Counted from the stretch's first letter, positions 44,166 through 52,511 are shown. The stretch is 64,000 nucleotides of DNA from UBA11612 sp963976395 (GCA_963976395.1 CAXBLG010000004.1:41039-105038), one strand, 5' to 3'. Translations and numbers: made by a program. The notes: generated from the sequence alone by a model not told the origin.

Positions 44166-44200
44166 CTCCATAGACGATAGTATATGTAACTTATATGGAG
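44166..44200 (-). promoter_or_regulatory. Inverted repeat that covers the modA ribosome binding site
   Basis: On the modA mRNA, CTCCATA (44200 to 44194) can pair with TATGGAG (44172 to 44166), which is most of the modA Shine-Dalgarno. Seven base pairs, 21-base loop. The fold would hide the site. It could also be an operator for a ModE-type regulator, but the arms do not match the ModE consensus. Confidence 0.4.
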
Positions 44201-44299
44201 CCGCAGCGTTGTTACTTGTAGTCTATTATTTTAAGTGACTCCATTTGCAGCCCATCTCCGCAGTCTGCCTGATCTACTTTGGAAAAGAGAAAGAATTCG

Positions 44300-45076
44300 A
44301 TGATGACCAAATCTATACGGAAAATCGCTAAAAATGCAGCAGCGTTCGTTAGCTTATTTGTCCTTGTAGGATGTCAGACCGCTCCTATAACCGGGCGGAA
44401 TCAATTCATCATCGTCTCAGACTCACAAGCTGTTCAGCTGGGTGCAGACGCGTACAAACAAATTCGCGCTGAGACCCCTGTCTCCAAAGACCCCACAATG
44501 AACCAGACCGTACGCGACGTGGGACGTCGCATCGCCGCTGTTTCTCACGATCCCGGATACGACTGGGAGTTTACCGTGTTTGAAAACTCAGATCCAAATG
44601 CCTTCGCCCTGCCCGGCGGCAAGGTCGGTGTGAATACTGGTCTGTTTCAGGTCGCCAAAAACGAAAACCAGCTGGCCGCCGTTATGGCGCACGAAGTTGC
44701 ACATGCCATCGCCCGCCATTCGGCTGAACGTATGTCCCAGCAAATTGCAATCCAGGGCGGGCTTGCTGTGGCCGGCGCCGCCTCAGAAACCGCCGCACAG
44801 TACTCTACGATTCTGGCCCAGGCAGCAACGCTCGCGGTCGTTCTGCCCTTTGGACGGAATCAGGAATCAGAAGCCGATGAAATCGGTCTGATGTACATGG
44901 CCGAAGCCGGTTACGATCCGCGAGCGGCCGTTGAACTTTGGCAGAACTTTGCGGCGTTTGGCGGCGACCGCCCGCCCGAATTTCTTTCTACCCATCCTTC
45001 GCCCGGCACCCGGATCAATCGCTTAAACGCGTTGATGCCGAAAGCAATGGACATCTACCGAACTCACCGACACTAA
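44300..45076 (+). CDS. M48 family metalloprotease lipoprotein
   Basis: 258 residues from ATG 44300; a TTG at 44279 is the alternative. The lipobox is LVGC. The zinc motif is VMAHEVAHAIARHSAERMS (HExxH), with the third ligand Glu in NQESEADEIGLMYMAEAG. Similar to YcaL/LoiP, which act on outer-membrane proteins. It would be in the inner leaflet of the outer membrane. The META lipoprotein gene follows at 7 bases. Confidence 0.92.
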   Translation: MMTKSIRKIAKNAAAFVSLFVLVGCQTAPITGRNQFIIVSDSQAVQLGADAYKQIRAETPVSKDPTMNQTVRDVGRRIAAVSHDPGYDWEFTVFENSDPNAFALPGGKVGVNTGLFQVAKNENQLAAVMAHEVAHAIARHSAERMSQQIAIQGGLAVAGAASETAAQYSTILAQAATLAVVLPFGRNQESEADEIGLMYMAEAGYDPRAAVELWQNFAAFGGDRPPEFLSTHPSPGTRINRLNALMPKAMDIYRTHRH

Positions 45077-45083
45077 TCGAAGT

Positions 45084-45635
45084 ATGTGGATGTCAGCGCG
45101 CGGTTCAAAGTTGCTCGGCGCATTTTGCGCGTTATGCCTCGCCGCCTGCGTAACTGAAATCGATCAGAAATTAAATCCCAAACTTGCTCTTCCCGCGCCC
45201 ATCGACCAACACGCTCAAAACACATCCGACGTCATTGAGCACCTGACCAGTGTGACGTGGCGGCTTGTCGAGATTCAATCCATGGATGACGCCATCGGCA
45301 CGACTAAGCCTAAGCGCCCAAACTTGTACACCATGGCTTTGTACGCTGATGGAACCGTGCAGTTTAGGCTAAACTGCAATCAAGCCTCGACAACATGGAC
45401 CATCACTCAAACCACCGAGACCAGAGGGCAACTTGAATTTGCCGCCGCCGCGATGACCCGCGCTATATGCTTGCCACCCTCTCTTGATGTCAAAATCGCT
45501 CGCGATTTAGAATTCGTCCGCAGTTACGCCTTGAAGGACGACAACCTCTATCTCAACTTGATGGCAGACGGCGACATTTACGCCTGGGAGCCATACGTCC
45601 CTAAAATGCTACCGGCCGCGACAGGCGCACCATAA
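45084..45635 (+). CDS. META domain lipoprotein (HslJ-like)
   Basis: 183 residues. A lipobox CLAAC ends the leader. The META domain runs from TSVTWRLVEIQS to the RLNCNQASTTW and LEFAAAAMTRAICLPP blocks, as in HslJ-type proteins. These are linked to envelope stress. It is cotranscribed with the M48 gene. Confidence 0.75.
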   Translation: MWMSARGSKLLGAFCALCLAACVTEIDQKLNPKLALPAPIDQHAQNTSDVIEHLTSVTWRLVEIQSMDDAIGTTKPKRPNLYTMALYADGTVQFRLNCNQASTTWTITQTTETRGQLEFAAAAMTRAICLPPSLDVKIARDLEFVRSYALKDDNLYLNLMADGDIYAWEPYVPKMLPAATGAP

Positions 45636-45974
45636 AATCAATTGGATAATTGGCTTTGTCTGGCCTGTTAGTTTGAGCGTTTGTGGTCCCGACAGGACAT
45701 AGATGGGCACTGGGCTTTATCCATCTCTCTGATCTAGCCATTGGAAGTGGAATTCGAATCACCCTGTGATTCCAAAAGTGATAAAGATGCGAACCGGGTG
45801 CGTCATTGTTTAAATCGGCGCTCCCCATAGACAATATGTGTTGCTCCCCCGTTTATGCCGATTCAGGCGCAGAACTGGACGATGCCGCGCGTATCGGCAA
45901 AGGCTGAGTGGCATCTGTGCGCGCTTCATGCTATCTCGTGACGGGTCGATGTGTCTTTTCCAAAGGAGACTGAC
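45636..45974. other. Intergenic region without recognisable gene
   Basis: A 339-bp gap between two plus-strand genes. No frame has coding character or a family match. A promoter for the downstream exported protein is expected, but I see no clear pair of boxes. Confidence 0.4.
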
Positions 45975-46925
45975 ATGCACGCTGCACGAGTTAAATTTCT
46001 CGCACCTATGATTGCGGCACTGGGGATCATTGTATCGAACACAGCGATCGCAGCCGAAGCGCCGCAAACGCCCGAAGTCGTTGCAACCATTCCCTCGCCA
46101 GCCTTCAATGAGAATTTGTCCGAAGACGCCGACGGCACGATCTATGTAACCGGCATGTTAGAAAGCAACCTGTGGAAGATCGGCACGGACGGTAAGGTGG
46201 TGAAGCTTGCCCACGTCGATTCATATGCGGCCCTTCTCGGCGTTGCCGCCGTGGAAGAGGGCATTGTTGTGGGCGCCTTCCGCCGCGACTTCCGCACTCC
46301 TAACGGTTACGACTTCTCTGACGCCGGGCCGGAGATTCTGCTCCTCGACAAGACGACCGGCGAGATTATGGCCGCTGTGCCAGGGCAGAATGGCCAGTTG
46401 TTCAATGGTATGGTCGCCGATGGACGCGGCAATGCCCTAGTTGTCGACTCACTGAGCGCGAGCATTTGGCAGTTCGATCCCAAGGCACGCACGCTAAGCC
46501 TGTGGCTGAGGGATGACGAGCTGGTATCCTCGAAACCGTCTGCGCGCAGCGCCAACGGCGTCAAGGTAGCTGGCGACCACGTGTATATCGCCAACAGCGA
46601 AAAGCGCTCCATCTATCGCATCGGCATCGATTCTGACGGTAAACCACAGGGCCCACTCACCCTCTTCGCTAAAGACCTGCCGCATGTCGATGACTTCGCA
46701 GTTGCCGCCGACGGCACCATTTTTCTGCCGCCATCAGGTCAAGACAACGTGAGCCCGTTGTTCCGTGTCCCGCCTGGCGGCGCGGCTTCCACACACGCCG
46801 TCGGTCCGTCCGGCGCTTCAGCCATTGTCAGCCACGACGACCAATGGGTGTACTGGGCGAGCAACAACGGCATGACGCCGAAGACCACCGACCCGCAGAA
46901 GTTGCTCCGCGTTCCTACCCGGTGA
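45975..46925 (+). CDS. Exported SMP-30/gluconolactonase-like beta-propeller
   Basis: 316 residues from ATG 45975 behind AAGGAG. Signal peptide to IAAEA. Repeated blades (FNENLSEDADGTIYVTGM, NGMVADGRGNALVVDS, NGVKVAGDHVYIANS, DDFAVAADGTIFLPP) are the SMP-30/NHL pattern. It may be a lactonase or a binding protein in the periplasm. A creatininase-like gene converges on it. Confidence 0.75.
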   Translation: MHAARVKFLAPMIAALGIIVSNTAIAAEAPQTPEVVATIPSPAFNENLSEDADGTIYVTGMLESNLWKIGTDGKVVKLAHVDSYAALLGVAAVEEGIVVGAFRRDFRTPNGYDFSDAGPEILLLDKTTGEIMAAVPGQNGQLFNGMVADGRGNALVVDSLSASIWQFDPKARTLSLWLRDDELVSSKPSARSANGVKVAGDHVYIANSEKRSIYRIGIDSDGKPQGPLTLFAKDLPHVDDFAVAADGTIFLPPSGQDNVSPLFRVPPGGAASTHAVGPSGASAIVSHDDQWVYWASNNGMTPKTTDPQKLLRVPTR

Positions 46926-46997
46926 GATAGGTTCGGCAGGAACCCCACCCAGCGCCTGACGGCAATCCGAAACTGCGCTGCTCGGCGTTTCTGCGGC

Positions 46998-47894
46998 TTA
47001 TTCGGCGAGTACAGCCTTTATCGCCGCTACCGTCGAGTCCGCGCGGAAGTTTACCAAATCGTGCGCCAGCGCCAGCGTTTTGTCCTTTTCCGCAATGGAA
47101 ATGCCATTGATGGTCGCTAGTCCCGCGTTGACGCGCGCCTGCCACCGCACGGACTTGAGATCGTCGGCCATCATATTCAACGTCACTCTATAGTCGTCGT
47201 GCAGGCCGTCGCTTTCCATGTTTTCCGGCACCGCGCCTTTATCCCGCAGAAACTGGCCGACGGATTCGTAGTCGTAGTACTGCGGAATGTGCACGACCCG
47301 CACACCGCTCTTGCCGTCCAGTTTCTCCGCCACCGCAGCCATGCCGCGCTGATTACCGCCGCTGTCGCCGATCAGAATGACATTCTCGAAACCGCCCACC
47401 TGAAAGCTCTCCGTCATGTCGTTCAGCAGTGCTTCAAATGTCTCTTGCCGCAGGCTGATGGTCCCGGCGGTCATCATATGTCCGCTCGGTGGATCGATTT
47501 CGCCTTCAGGCACGAACTTTATGATCGGTGCACACAGTGCGTCACCTAATTTGCGCGCGATCGCTTCGCAGTTGGCATGCAGAATATTATTGTGCTTGCC
47601 GAGTTCAAGCCATGGACCGTTGGGCTCGATACCGCCGGTGGCGATGATGATGGTTGTCTTGCCGCCCGCCATCGCGTCGCGAACGTCCATCCATGTCATC
47701 TCCTCCAGCCATACCGTACCGGTATCGGGCAGAGGATTTGGCGTGGCGCGGCAGTTATATGCATTGTCCTTGCAGGCACCCCCGCCAGCCGAATTGGGAT
47801 CGTCCCAGCCCGGCAAACCCTGGGCGCTCGAGGCCAGGGTGAAAGCGGCCAACACGGCGGTGGCAAATGTAATATTGAGTGCTATTTGTTTCAT
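46998..47894 (-). CDS. Exported creatininase-family protein with altered metal ligands
   Basis: 298 residues with a signal peptide (to SSAQG), unusual for the mostly cytosolic family. The motif that is GxxEQHGPHLPLGTD in canonical members reads GGIEPNGPWLELGKHN: His to Asn92 and Asp to His101. The later GHGGN reads GDSGGN. Glu90 is retained. The rest, including AGTISL, fits the family. It may be a variant metallo-amidohydrolase with a different ligand set or an inactive member. Similar variants exist as a subgroup as far as I remember. Confidence 0.78.
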   Translation of the reverse strand: MKQIALNITFATAVLAAFTLASSAQGLPGWDDPNSAGGGACKDNAYNCRATPNPLPDTGTVWLEEMTWMDVRDAMAGGKTTIIIATGGIEPNGPWLELGKHNNILHANCEAIARKLGDALCAPIIKFVPEGEIDPPSGHMMTAGTISLRQETFEALLNDMTESFQVGGFENVILIGDSGGNQRGMAAVAEKLDGKSGVRVVHIPQYYDYESVGQFLRDKGAVPENMESDGLHDDYRVTLNMMADDLKSVRWQARVNAGLATINGISIAEKDKTLALAHDLVNFRADSTVAAIKAVLAE

Positions 47895-48020
47895 GGACCC
47901 CTCCTTGGGTTGGCAGTGTAGGGCCGCGCATCACGCGGTTCTTGGTCAGAGCATATCCACTCTTGCCCTGTTTCCCCAAATGTTTCGCACCGCCGCGACC
48001 AGCTCTTTCGTGTCGTCACC

Positions 48021-48443
48021 TCACCTCCGCCCCCGTGCGGCACACCTTTGGAACGCAGGCAGGTGATTGTCGCGTGACGCTGCCTGTAGATTCTCAAGAA
48101 CAGTTCGAACAGCAGGGTGGCTGGTTTGCCCTAAGAGTCTGTCATACATCTCCATGTTTGCCACCTCGGCATCAACGGCGTCTTGGCAAGCTTGAAGTTC
48201 GGACGACGGTGCGTCTATGCGGCCGACCCAATTGTCTTTCGGTGGAGTCATTTCGAAACGATCGAAAAGACGCAGTAATGCGTGTACGTGTCGGTTCTCT
48301 GCTTCGACGATATTGACGAAGGGCCTTACCGGTCCGAATGTCTCAATGACTTTGCGGTATGTGGCCCGGGCGAAATATTCATCTTCAATAGCCTCGACCA
48401 TGGCCGCAATCGTCGCCTCGTCGAGCCGGTCGTTTTCTGCCAT
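48021..48443 (-). CDS. Ferritin-like DUF2202-type protein
   Basis: 140 residues from ATG 48443 behind AAGGA; a TTG at 48470 is the alternative. Helical, with IEDEYFARATYRKVIETFG, NIVEAENRHVHALLRLFDRF and DAEVANMEMYDRLL: a Glu-rich four-helix pattern with ExxH spacing, as in ferritin-like proteins. It could bind a di-iron centre. No signal peptide. Start of a run of small stress-type genes. Confidence 0.7.
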   Translation of the reverse strand: MAENDRLDEATIAAMVEAIEDEYFARATYRKVIETFGPVRPFVNIVEAENRHVHALLRLFDRFEMTPPKDNWVGRIDAPSSELQACQDAVDAEVANMEMYDRLLGQTSHPAVRTVLENLQAASRDNHLPAFQRCAARGRR

Positions 48444-48494
48444 CCCGATTTCCTTTTCCACTCCATTCAACGTGATGACCCGATTTCGTAGGAA

Positions 48495-48764
48495 TTAAAG
48501 GCCGCCCTGCTTTGTCGGGGGTTCCTTTTCTAGATCAAGCTTTCCTCCGATAGAGCGCAAGGCCTCATGAATGCGCTTCAGAAGGTCCTCAGCTTCATTC
48601 TGCATACCTTCCTCCGTTGCGACCTCAAGTTCGCGAGCATCGTATTCCCAGCGACTCAGTAATTCGATCTTTTGCTCTCGCGTCAGTTCGGAAGAATTCG
48701 ATATATCCTCTGGAGCTTGAAATGCAGATGCCGGATCAATTCGAGCTGCCTCAAAGTCAATCAT
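48495..48764 (-). CDS. Small acidic protein of unknown function
   Basis: 89 residues. The centre LTREQKIELLSRWEYDARELEVATEEGM and following EAEDLLKRIHEALRSIGG look helical, and recur in small conserved proteobacterial proteins of unknown role. It lies between the ferritin-like and glycine-zipper-like genes on the same strand. Confidence 0.65.
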   Translation of the reverse strand: MIDFEAARIDPASAFQAPEDISNSSELTREQKIELLSRWEYDARELEVATEEGMQNEAEDLLKRIHEALRSIGGKLDLEKEPPTKQGGL

Positions 48765-48796
48765 ATCCTACGGCCGATTCAACGCATCAAGGAACG

Positions 48797-49384
48797 TCAT
48801 AGGGGCACTCCTTCGTATTTGATCGGCGCCGCGTACTCATGCACATGTACATCATGTGCCGAATGCGTCTTGAGAATTTCCTGCGCACGTTTTTCGTGCT
48901 CGGCATCGCGCAAAGATACCCAAAGAAGCAATCCGCCATGGTCGAGTTGATCTTGAATATATTGGGCATGGTGACGGCCGAGGATATCGGCAAGTGCCGA
49001 GCCGATGAGGCCGCTTCCGCCTCCGACAATTAGCGCCGCAGCAATAGCAGCTGCAAGAGCACCCCCCGAGGCGAACACCGCGGCTGCCGATGTAAGGGCG
49101 CCGACATACAACAGCCCGCCGATCAAGCCGCCTTCGGCAGCGCCAATCGACTCTTTGGAGATATAAGTTGTGCGCGGCACGTCGTCGTTATCTTCTAAAT
49201 CGCGGGCTTTTTGATAGTGATGCCCCAGCTTCCTTTCGATGGCGTGTTCACCGGCCAGCAGACTGAGCTCAGCCCGATCAAATCCTGCACTTTCCAAGCC
49301 ATCAATAGCCGCCTCTAACTCATCGGCGTTATCAAAAACACCGACAGCCTCTCGGATCATCCTTGTTTCAATGCTTGTGGCCAT
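48797..49384 (-). CDS. Stress-type membrane-associated protein with YflT/DUF1269-like layout
   Basis: 195 residues. N-terminus GVFDNADELEAAIDGLESAGFDRAELSLL is the YflT-type fold. A long alanine/glycine-rich hydrophobic stretch (GLIGGLLYVGALTSAAAVFASG) follows, then a C-terminal beta-alpha part (GGLLLWVSLRDAEHEKRAQEILK). General stress association in the family. Single gene, own promoter likely. Confidence 0.7.
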   Translation of the reverse strand: MATSIETRMIREAVGVFDNADELEAAIDGLESAGFDRAELSLLAGEHAIERKLGHHYQKARDLEDNDDVPRTTYISKESIGAAEGGLIGGLLYVGALTSAAAVFASGGALAAAIAAALIVGGGSGLIGSALADILGRHHAQYIQDQLDHGGLLLWVSLRDAEHEKRAQEILKTHSAHDVHVHEYAAPIKYEGVPL

Positions 49385-49598
49385 TTTCTAAACCTTCCCT
49401 ACGAATAAGGCTTCCGACGCTTGGTATATAAGATATCTACTATACTCGCCGCGCATTATTGTTGATGGAAGTCAAATTTACCCGATAGCACGACAGAAAA
49501 CTCAACATTGAAGACAGCTATGAAGCGCATAAGAGCGCACTGTCCTCCCCTCTTAAAACTGTGCCTGAACATGTTAAGGATTTGGCGTAGATTTTAGA

Positions 49599-49839
49599 GT
49601 GCTAGAGATCGCTCGGAAGCGATACTCGGACGAGGACATATAGAATCTGTTACGGCAGATTGAATTGGCTTTGAGTACCGGCAAGAACGTTGGATCGGCC
49701 TGTCGTAGAGCTGGAATCTTAGTTGCGACGTACTACACCTGGCGAAGATTCTACGAAGGTACGGCGAAGATTCTACGAAGGTACGGCGAAGTCTCAGTTC
49801 CAGGCGTTCAAGCCTCTCGAAAACAGCACACCCAACTGA
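49599..49839 (+). pseudogene. Remnant of an IS3-family orfA (decayed)
   Basis: One frame reads ARKRYSDEDI, an in-frame TAG (49641-49643), then LLRQIELALSTGKNVGSACR and RAGILVATYYTWRRFYEG. This is the helix-turn-helix opening of an IS3-type OrfA (consensus around GKxVxxACRxxGIxxxTYYxWR). A 22-bp tandem duplication (49741-49784) then shifts the frame; removing one copy restores TAKSQFQAFKPLEN, the expected continuation. No orfB or terminal inverted repeats were found. It is a dead fragment. Confidence 0.7.
49741..49784 (+). repeat. 22-bp tandem duplication inside the IS remnant
   Basis: GGCGAAGATTCTACGAAGG begins at 49741 and again at 49763; the full 22-bp unit is identical in both. 22 is not a multiple of three, so it breaks the frame. 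Confidence 0.9.
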
Positions 49840-49896
49840 ACATGCAATTACAAGCATCGATGCAATAATAACGAATATTGATGTTCTCTTAGTCCG

Positions 49897-50097
49897 ATGG
49901 GTGGGGGAAGTTTCGAACACCCGCCTGGGCCTGCAATTTACTTGAGGGGCTACGAGGGGTTGGTGCCGCTGGTTCGCCCTGTGAGGGGGGGGGTGAGCTA
50001 GCCAGCGGCACCAAGGAGAGGCTGTATTCGGCCGGGGGAGCCGAACTTACGACGCAGCTCGGGGGAGAGGCAGCGTCAAAGAGCCTCGTTTTTTCTT
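49897..50097 (+). ncRNA. Structured RNA candidate with four G-rich-loop hairpins and a U tract
   Basis: Hairpins on the plus strand: GGGTG/CACCC (49899-49922); TTGGTGCCGCTGG/CCAGCGGCACCAA (49960-49972 with 50002-50014), perfect 13 bp; TTCGGC/GCCGAA (50027-50045) with loop CGGGGGA; GACGC/GCGTC (50051-50077) enclosing CTC/GAG with loop GGGGGA. GAGGCT (50018-50023) pairs with AGCCTC (50082-50087), closing a three-way junction, followed by GTTTTTTC. All four loops hold a run of at least four G. No protein frame explains it. It does not match tmRNA, SRP or RNase P as I know them. Exact 5' end unknown. Confidence 0.55.
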
Positions 50098-50299
50098 TAA
50101 ATACGCTACAGGTCACAGTTTAGATCACGCGTCCGCTTCTTTTTTTCACCAAGAGCGGAAGGTGTTGTTATCGCTCAATCCTAAGGCGGATGTCGCATCC
50201 GTCGGCAATCAGGGTCCAACAGACTTTTTACAACTAAATTTGATCCAGTCGTCGCGCATGGTCGTAGAAGAAATACAAACACAACCAAAGGAGACGACA

Positions 50300-50476
50300 A
50301 TGCCCAACCATGGAATTAAGTCATCAGAACTGGCCGTCAATTCGGCGGCAGGGCAAATGTGGAGCCCAATTAAGCCATTGGACGGCGTATTACTGTCTGC
50401 GGCAGCCGCGAGTATTGCGATTTCGATTGTTTACGCAAAATTTGCAGCGTTCCAAAGCATCATTGCGGGGATTTAA
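50300..50476 (+). CDS. Small single-pass membrane protein
   Basis: 58 residues from ATG 50300, behind AAAGGAG at good spacing. A hydrophobic segment occupies about residues 31-50 (VLLSAAAASIAISIVYAKFA). No family recognised. It ends 1 base before the next small membrane protein gene, so the two are cotranscribed. Confidence 0.65.
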   Translation: MPNHGIKSSELAVNSAAGQMWSPIKPLDGVLLSAAAASIAISIVYAKFAAFQSIIAGI

Positions 50477-50477
50477 T

Positions 50478-50771
50478 ATGTTTAACATTTACCGTTCTAT
50501 CATGGACTCCAGGCTTAACCCCCTGAACAAGCTTCCCCCGGCACAACGCTTTCAGCTGATGGTTGCGCTCAGCGTCATGTGGACCACCATCTTTTGCGCT
50601 GGAACCGGCATTTGGATTGTGTATGGGCAACTTCTCGCTCTTCACCTGCTCGTGGCGCTTGGATTTGTTATCACCAGCATCACTTTCTACAGAGCACAAA
50701 AAGTTACGACTTACCGTGACCAAGTCCGATCAGATGGAACTCCAAGATATGATGATGTTTGGGGTGCATAG
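50478..50771 (+). CDS. Small two-helix membrane protein
   Basis: 97 residues from ATG 50478. The opening RSIMDSRLNPLNKLPPAQRF precedes two hydrophobic segments (MVALSVMWTTIFCAGTGIWI and LALHLLVALGFVITSITFY). This layout occurs, from memory, as a small conserved protein near light/singlet-oxygen-type gene sets in marine bacteria. Function unknown. Confidence 0.68.
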   Translation: MFNIYRSIMDSRLNPLNKLPPAQRFQLMVALSVMWTTIFCAGTGIWIVYGQLLALHLLVALGFVITSITFYRAQKVTTYRDQVRSDGTPRYDDVWGA

Positions 50772-50832
50772 GTTCGTCGCTGTGATTGGAGACCTCAGGC
50801 ATCCATCTGCAAAGGAATGTTTTGTATGAATC

Positions 50833-51636
50833 ATGTTGAGAATCACGCTGCGCATCAACGTGATAAATCCCCCACTCCAGAATACCAGTACGTTGCTTGA
50901 GTCTTTTGGGTCTAACCAAAACGTAGCCGTGGTTGGATCGTCAGGGGGCTTGGGGTGTGCGTTCATGGAGCGCCTGCTAGATTGCCCCAGCGTCTCTAAA
51001 GTATTTGCTCTGTCTCGGCAAAAACCACAATCCACGCACATCAAGCAAGCAAGTGTATACTTAGATTTGGAAAACGATGAGTCGATCAAACTTGCCGCCG
51101 ATACGGTTCAGCGATCGGTAGAAACATTAAATCTCGTGATCATATCAACAGGCATTCTGCACGATGGCTCAGATATGCAGCCTGAACGATCATTCGAGTC
51201 AATAACGCTGCATATGCTTGAGCGAGCCTATAGAATAAACGCTATTGCCCCAGCTCTAGTCGCCAAGTATTTTTTACCCCTTCTAGCAAGAGACCAAAAA
51301 TCAGCCTTCGCGGCGCTATCCGCGCGTGTAGGTAGTATAAGTGATAATCGTTTAGGCGGATGGCATTCGTACCGCGCCTCCAAAGCGGCCCTGAACATGC
51401 TGATCCGCACATTTGCGATTGAACTTCGTCGGCGAAATCCAAAGGCAGTATGTGTGGCGCTGCATCCCGGAACGGTGGACACCCCATTATCAAAACCTTT
51501 TCAACGGAATGTTCCAAAGGGGTCTCTAAAATCCCCATCAGAATCCGCGACGCAACTGCTCACTGTATTGGACTCACTATCACCCAATGCCTCAGGAGGC
51601 CTTTACGCTTGGGATGGTAGCGCAATACCATTCTAG
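50833..51636 (+). CDS. SDR family protein, C-factor-like
   Basis: 267 residues. Cofactor loop VVGSSGGLGCAF; catalytic Tyr in YRASKAALN. Similar to CsgA/C-factor-type SDRs (ALHPGTVDTPLSKPF, SPNASGGLYAWDG), often found beside DUF2177 and other small genes in singlet-oxygen-type regulons. The ATG at 50833 has a poor Shine-Dalgarno. Confidence 0.82.
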   Translation: MLRITLRINVINPPLQNTSTLLESFGSNQNVAVVGSSGGLGCAFMERLLDCPSVSKVFALSRQKPQSTHIKQASVYLDLENDESIKLAADTVQRSVETLNLVIISTGILHDGSDMQPERSFESITLHMLERAYRINAIAPALVAKYFLPLLARDQKSAFAALSARVGSISDNRLGGWHSYRASKAALNMLIRTFAIELRRRNPKAVCVALHPGTVDTPLSKPFQRNVPKGSLKSPSESATQLLTVLDSLSPNASGGLYAWDGSAIPF

Positions 51637-51665
51637 TCGCGTCAGAGCTTTGATTGACCTTGGGA

Positions 51666-52031
51666 TTATTTTCTACGCCGAAATTTAAGAAAAATAGAAT
51701 AGGCAATATCAAGCACCCATGAGAATGCCTTGAATTGGAAGAGCTTGCCGAGTGGATACAACAAAGGCAGCGACAACCATACTTTGACGAATGCCATGCC
51801 TCCGGAGTAAATGGCACCGCTTGCCTCTTTGACGTGAAATTTTTCTAAACCGTTTTCTTTCGATAGCCCTATCGCGATTTCGCACCCATCGGGCTCGTTG
51901 CTAATGTCGCGCCAAGCTATTGAGTCAGCACCGCGCTGAAGCCTATAAAATGCGACTTCACGGCGGCATATTGGGCACGTCCCGTCATAAAACACCTCGA
52001 GTGGCTTTGTTGCTGCCTCGAGTTTTGACAT
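51666..52031 (-). CDS. DCC-type thiol-disulfide oxidoreductase (DUF393)
   Basis: 121 residues from ATG 52031; a TTG at 52046 is the alternative. The signature FYDGTCPICRREVAFY (DxxCxxC) marks the family. Predicted thioredoxin-like activity. C-terminal hydrophobic segments follow. Its gene follows the DUF2177 gene on the minus strand at 21 bases. Confidence 0.87.
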   Translation of the reverse strand: MSKLEAATKPLEVFYDGTCPICRREVAFYRLQRGADSIAWRDISNEPDGCEIAIGLSKENGLEKFHVKEASGAIYSGGMAFVKVWLSLPLLYPLGKLFQFKAFSWVLDIAYSIFLKFRRRK

Positions 52032-52052
52032 GCTGCGCCTTTTCAATCTTGA

Positions 52053-52451
52053 CTAGTTCAAAGCGCGTGTGATGAAAAATCCGCTCAAGGCCGCAAATGA
52101 GGTGAGAAAAGTACCCCAAGCAATATCAACGATACTCATGGCCACGGGCCAATTCTTGATGGTGGCGATATTTGTCATATCGTATGTGCCGTAAGCCAAA
52201 AGACCTAGAAAGGCTCCATTGATTGCAGCGCGGGTCCAAGAGCCCTCATTGAGCGCGGGCGCCACAGCAAAGAAAACGATCCCTGCAACATATGCGAGAT
52301 AGAAGCCACCCGCCGCAGCAAAGTTGATGTTGTCGCGCATCAACGTTCCCATCTGCGATGAGTAGAACCCACGCGCAACAACTGCAAGCCAGAGAAAATC
52401 AAGTCCAAGAAATGAAATGAGCGTAAATACGTAGGCTTTTACGGAAATCAC
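52053..52451 (-). CDS. DUF2177 membrane protein
   Basis: 132 residues, four hydrophobic segments (AYVFTLISFLGLDFLWLAVV and others), with the DUF2177 block LLAYGTYDMTNIATIKNWP. Start set at GTG 52451, behind GGAG; the TTG at 52463 is possible but would place the Shine-Dalgarno inside the gene. Often linked with DUF393 and SDR genes. Confidence 0.82.
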   Translation of the reverse strand: MISVKAYVFTLISFLGLDFLWLAVVARGFYSSQMGTLMRDNINFAAAGGFYLAYVAGIVFFAVAPALNEGSWTRAAINGAFLGLLAYGTYDMTNIATIKNWPVAMSIVDIAWGTFLTSFAALSGFFITRALN

Positions 52452-52479
52452 AATTATCTCCAAACCGATTGCGGGGATC

Positions 52480-52511
52480 GATACGTTCTAACCCGTATCA
52501 AACAACGTATC
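52480..52511. promoter_or_regulatory. Triple CGTATC/GATACG operator-like sites
   Basis: GATACG (52480-52485) and CGTATC (52494-52499) form an inverted repeat with an 8-base gap; a third CGTATC is at 52506-52511. The cluster starts 29 bases before the DUF2177 start. It might bind a light/stress-type MerR or ECF-linked regulator; that is inference. Confidence 0.4.

Noticed and set aside
44166..44200. ModE binding site before modA
   Set aside because: The arms do not match the ModE consensus as I know it; RBS occlusion is the more direct reading.
49594..49920. 108-codon minus-strand frame over the IS remnant
   Set aside because: The plus-strand OrfA match with stop and duplication is specific, so the minus frame is accidental.
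49960..50097. tmRNA, SRP RNA or RNase P RNA as identity of the structured region
   Set aside because: None of the conserved sequence blocks of these RNAs was found; only the general hairpin and G-loop pattern is supported.
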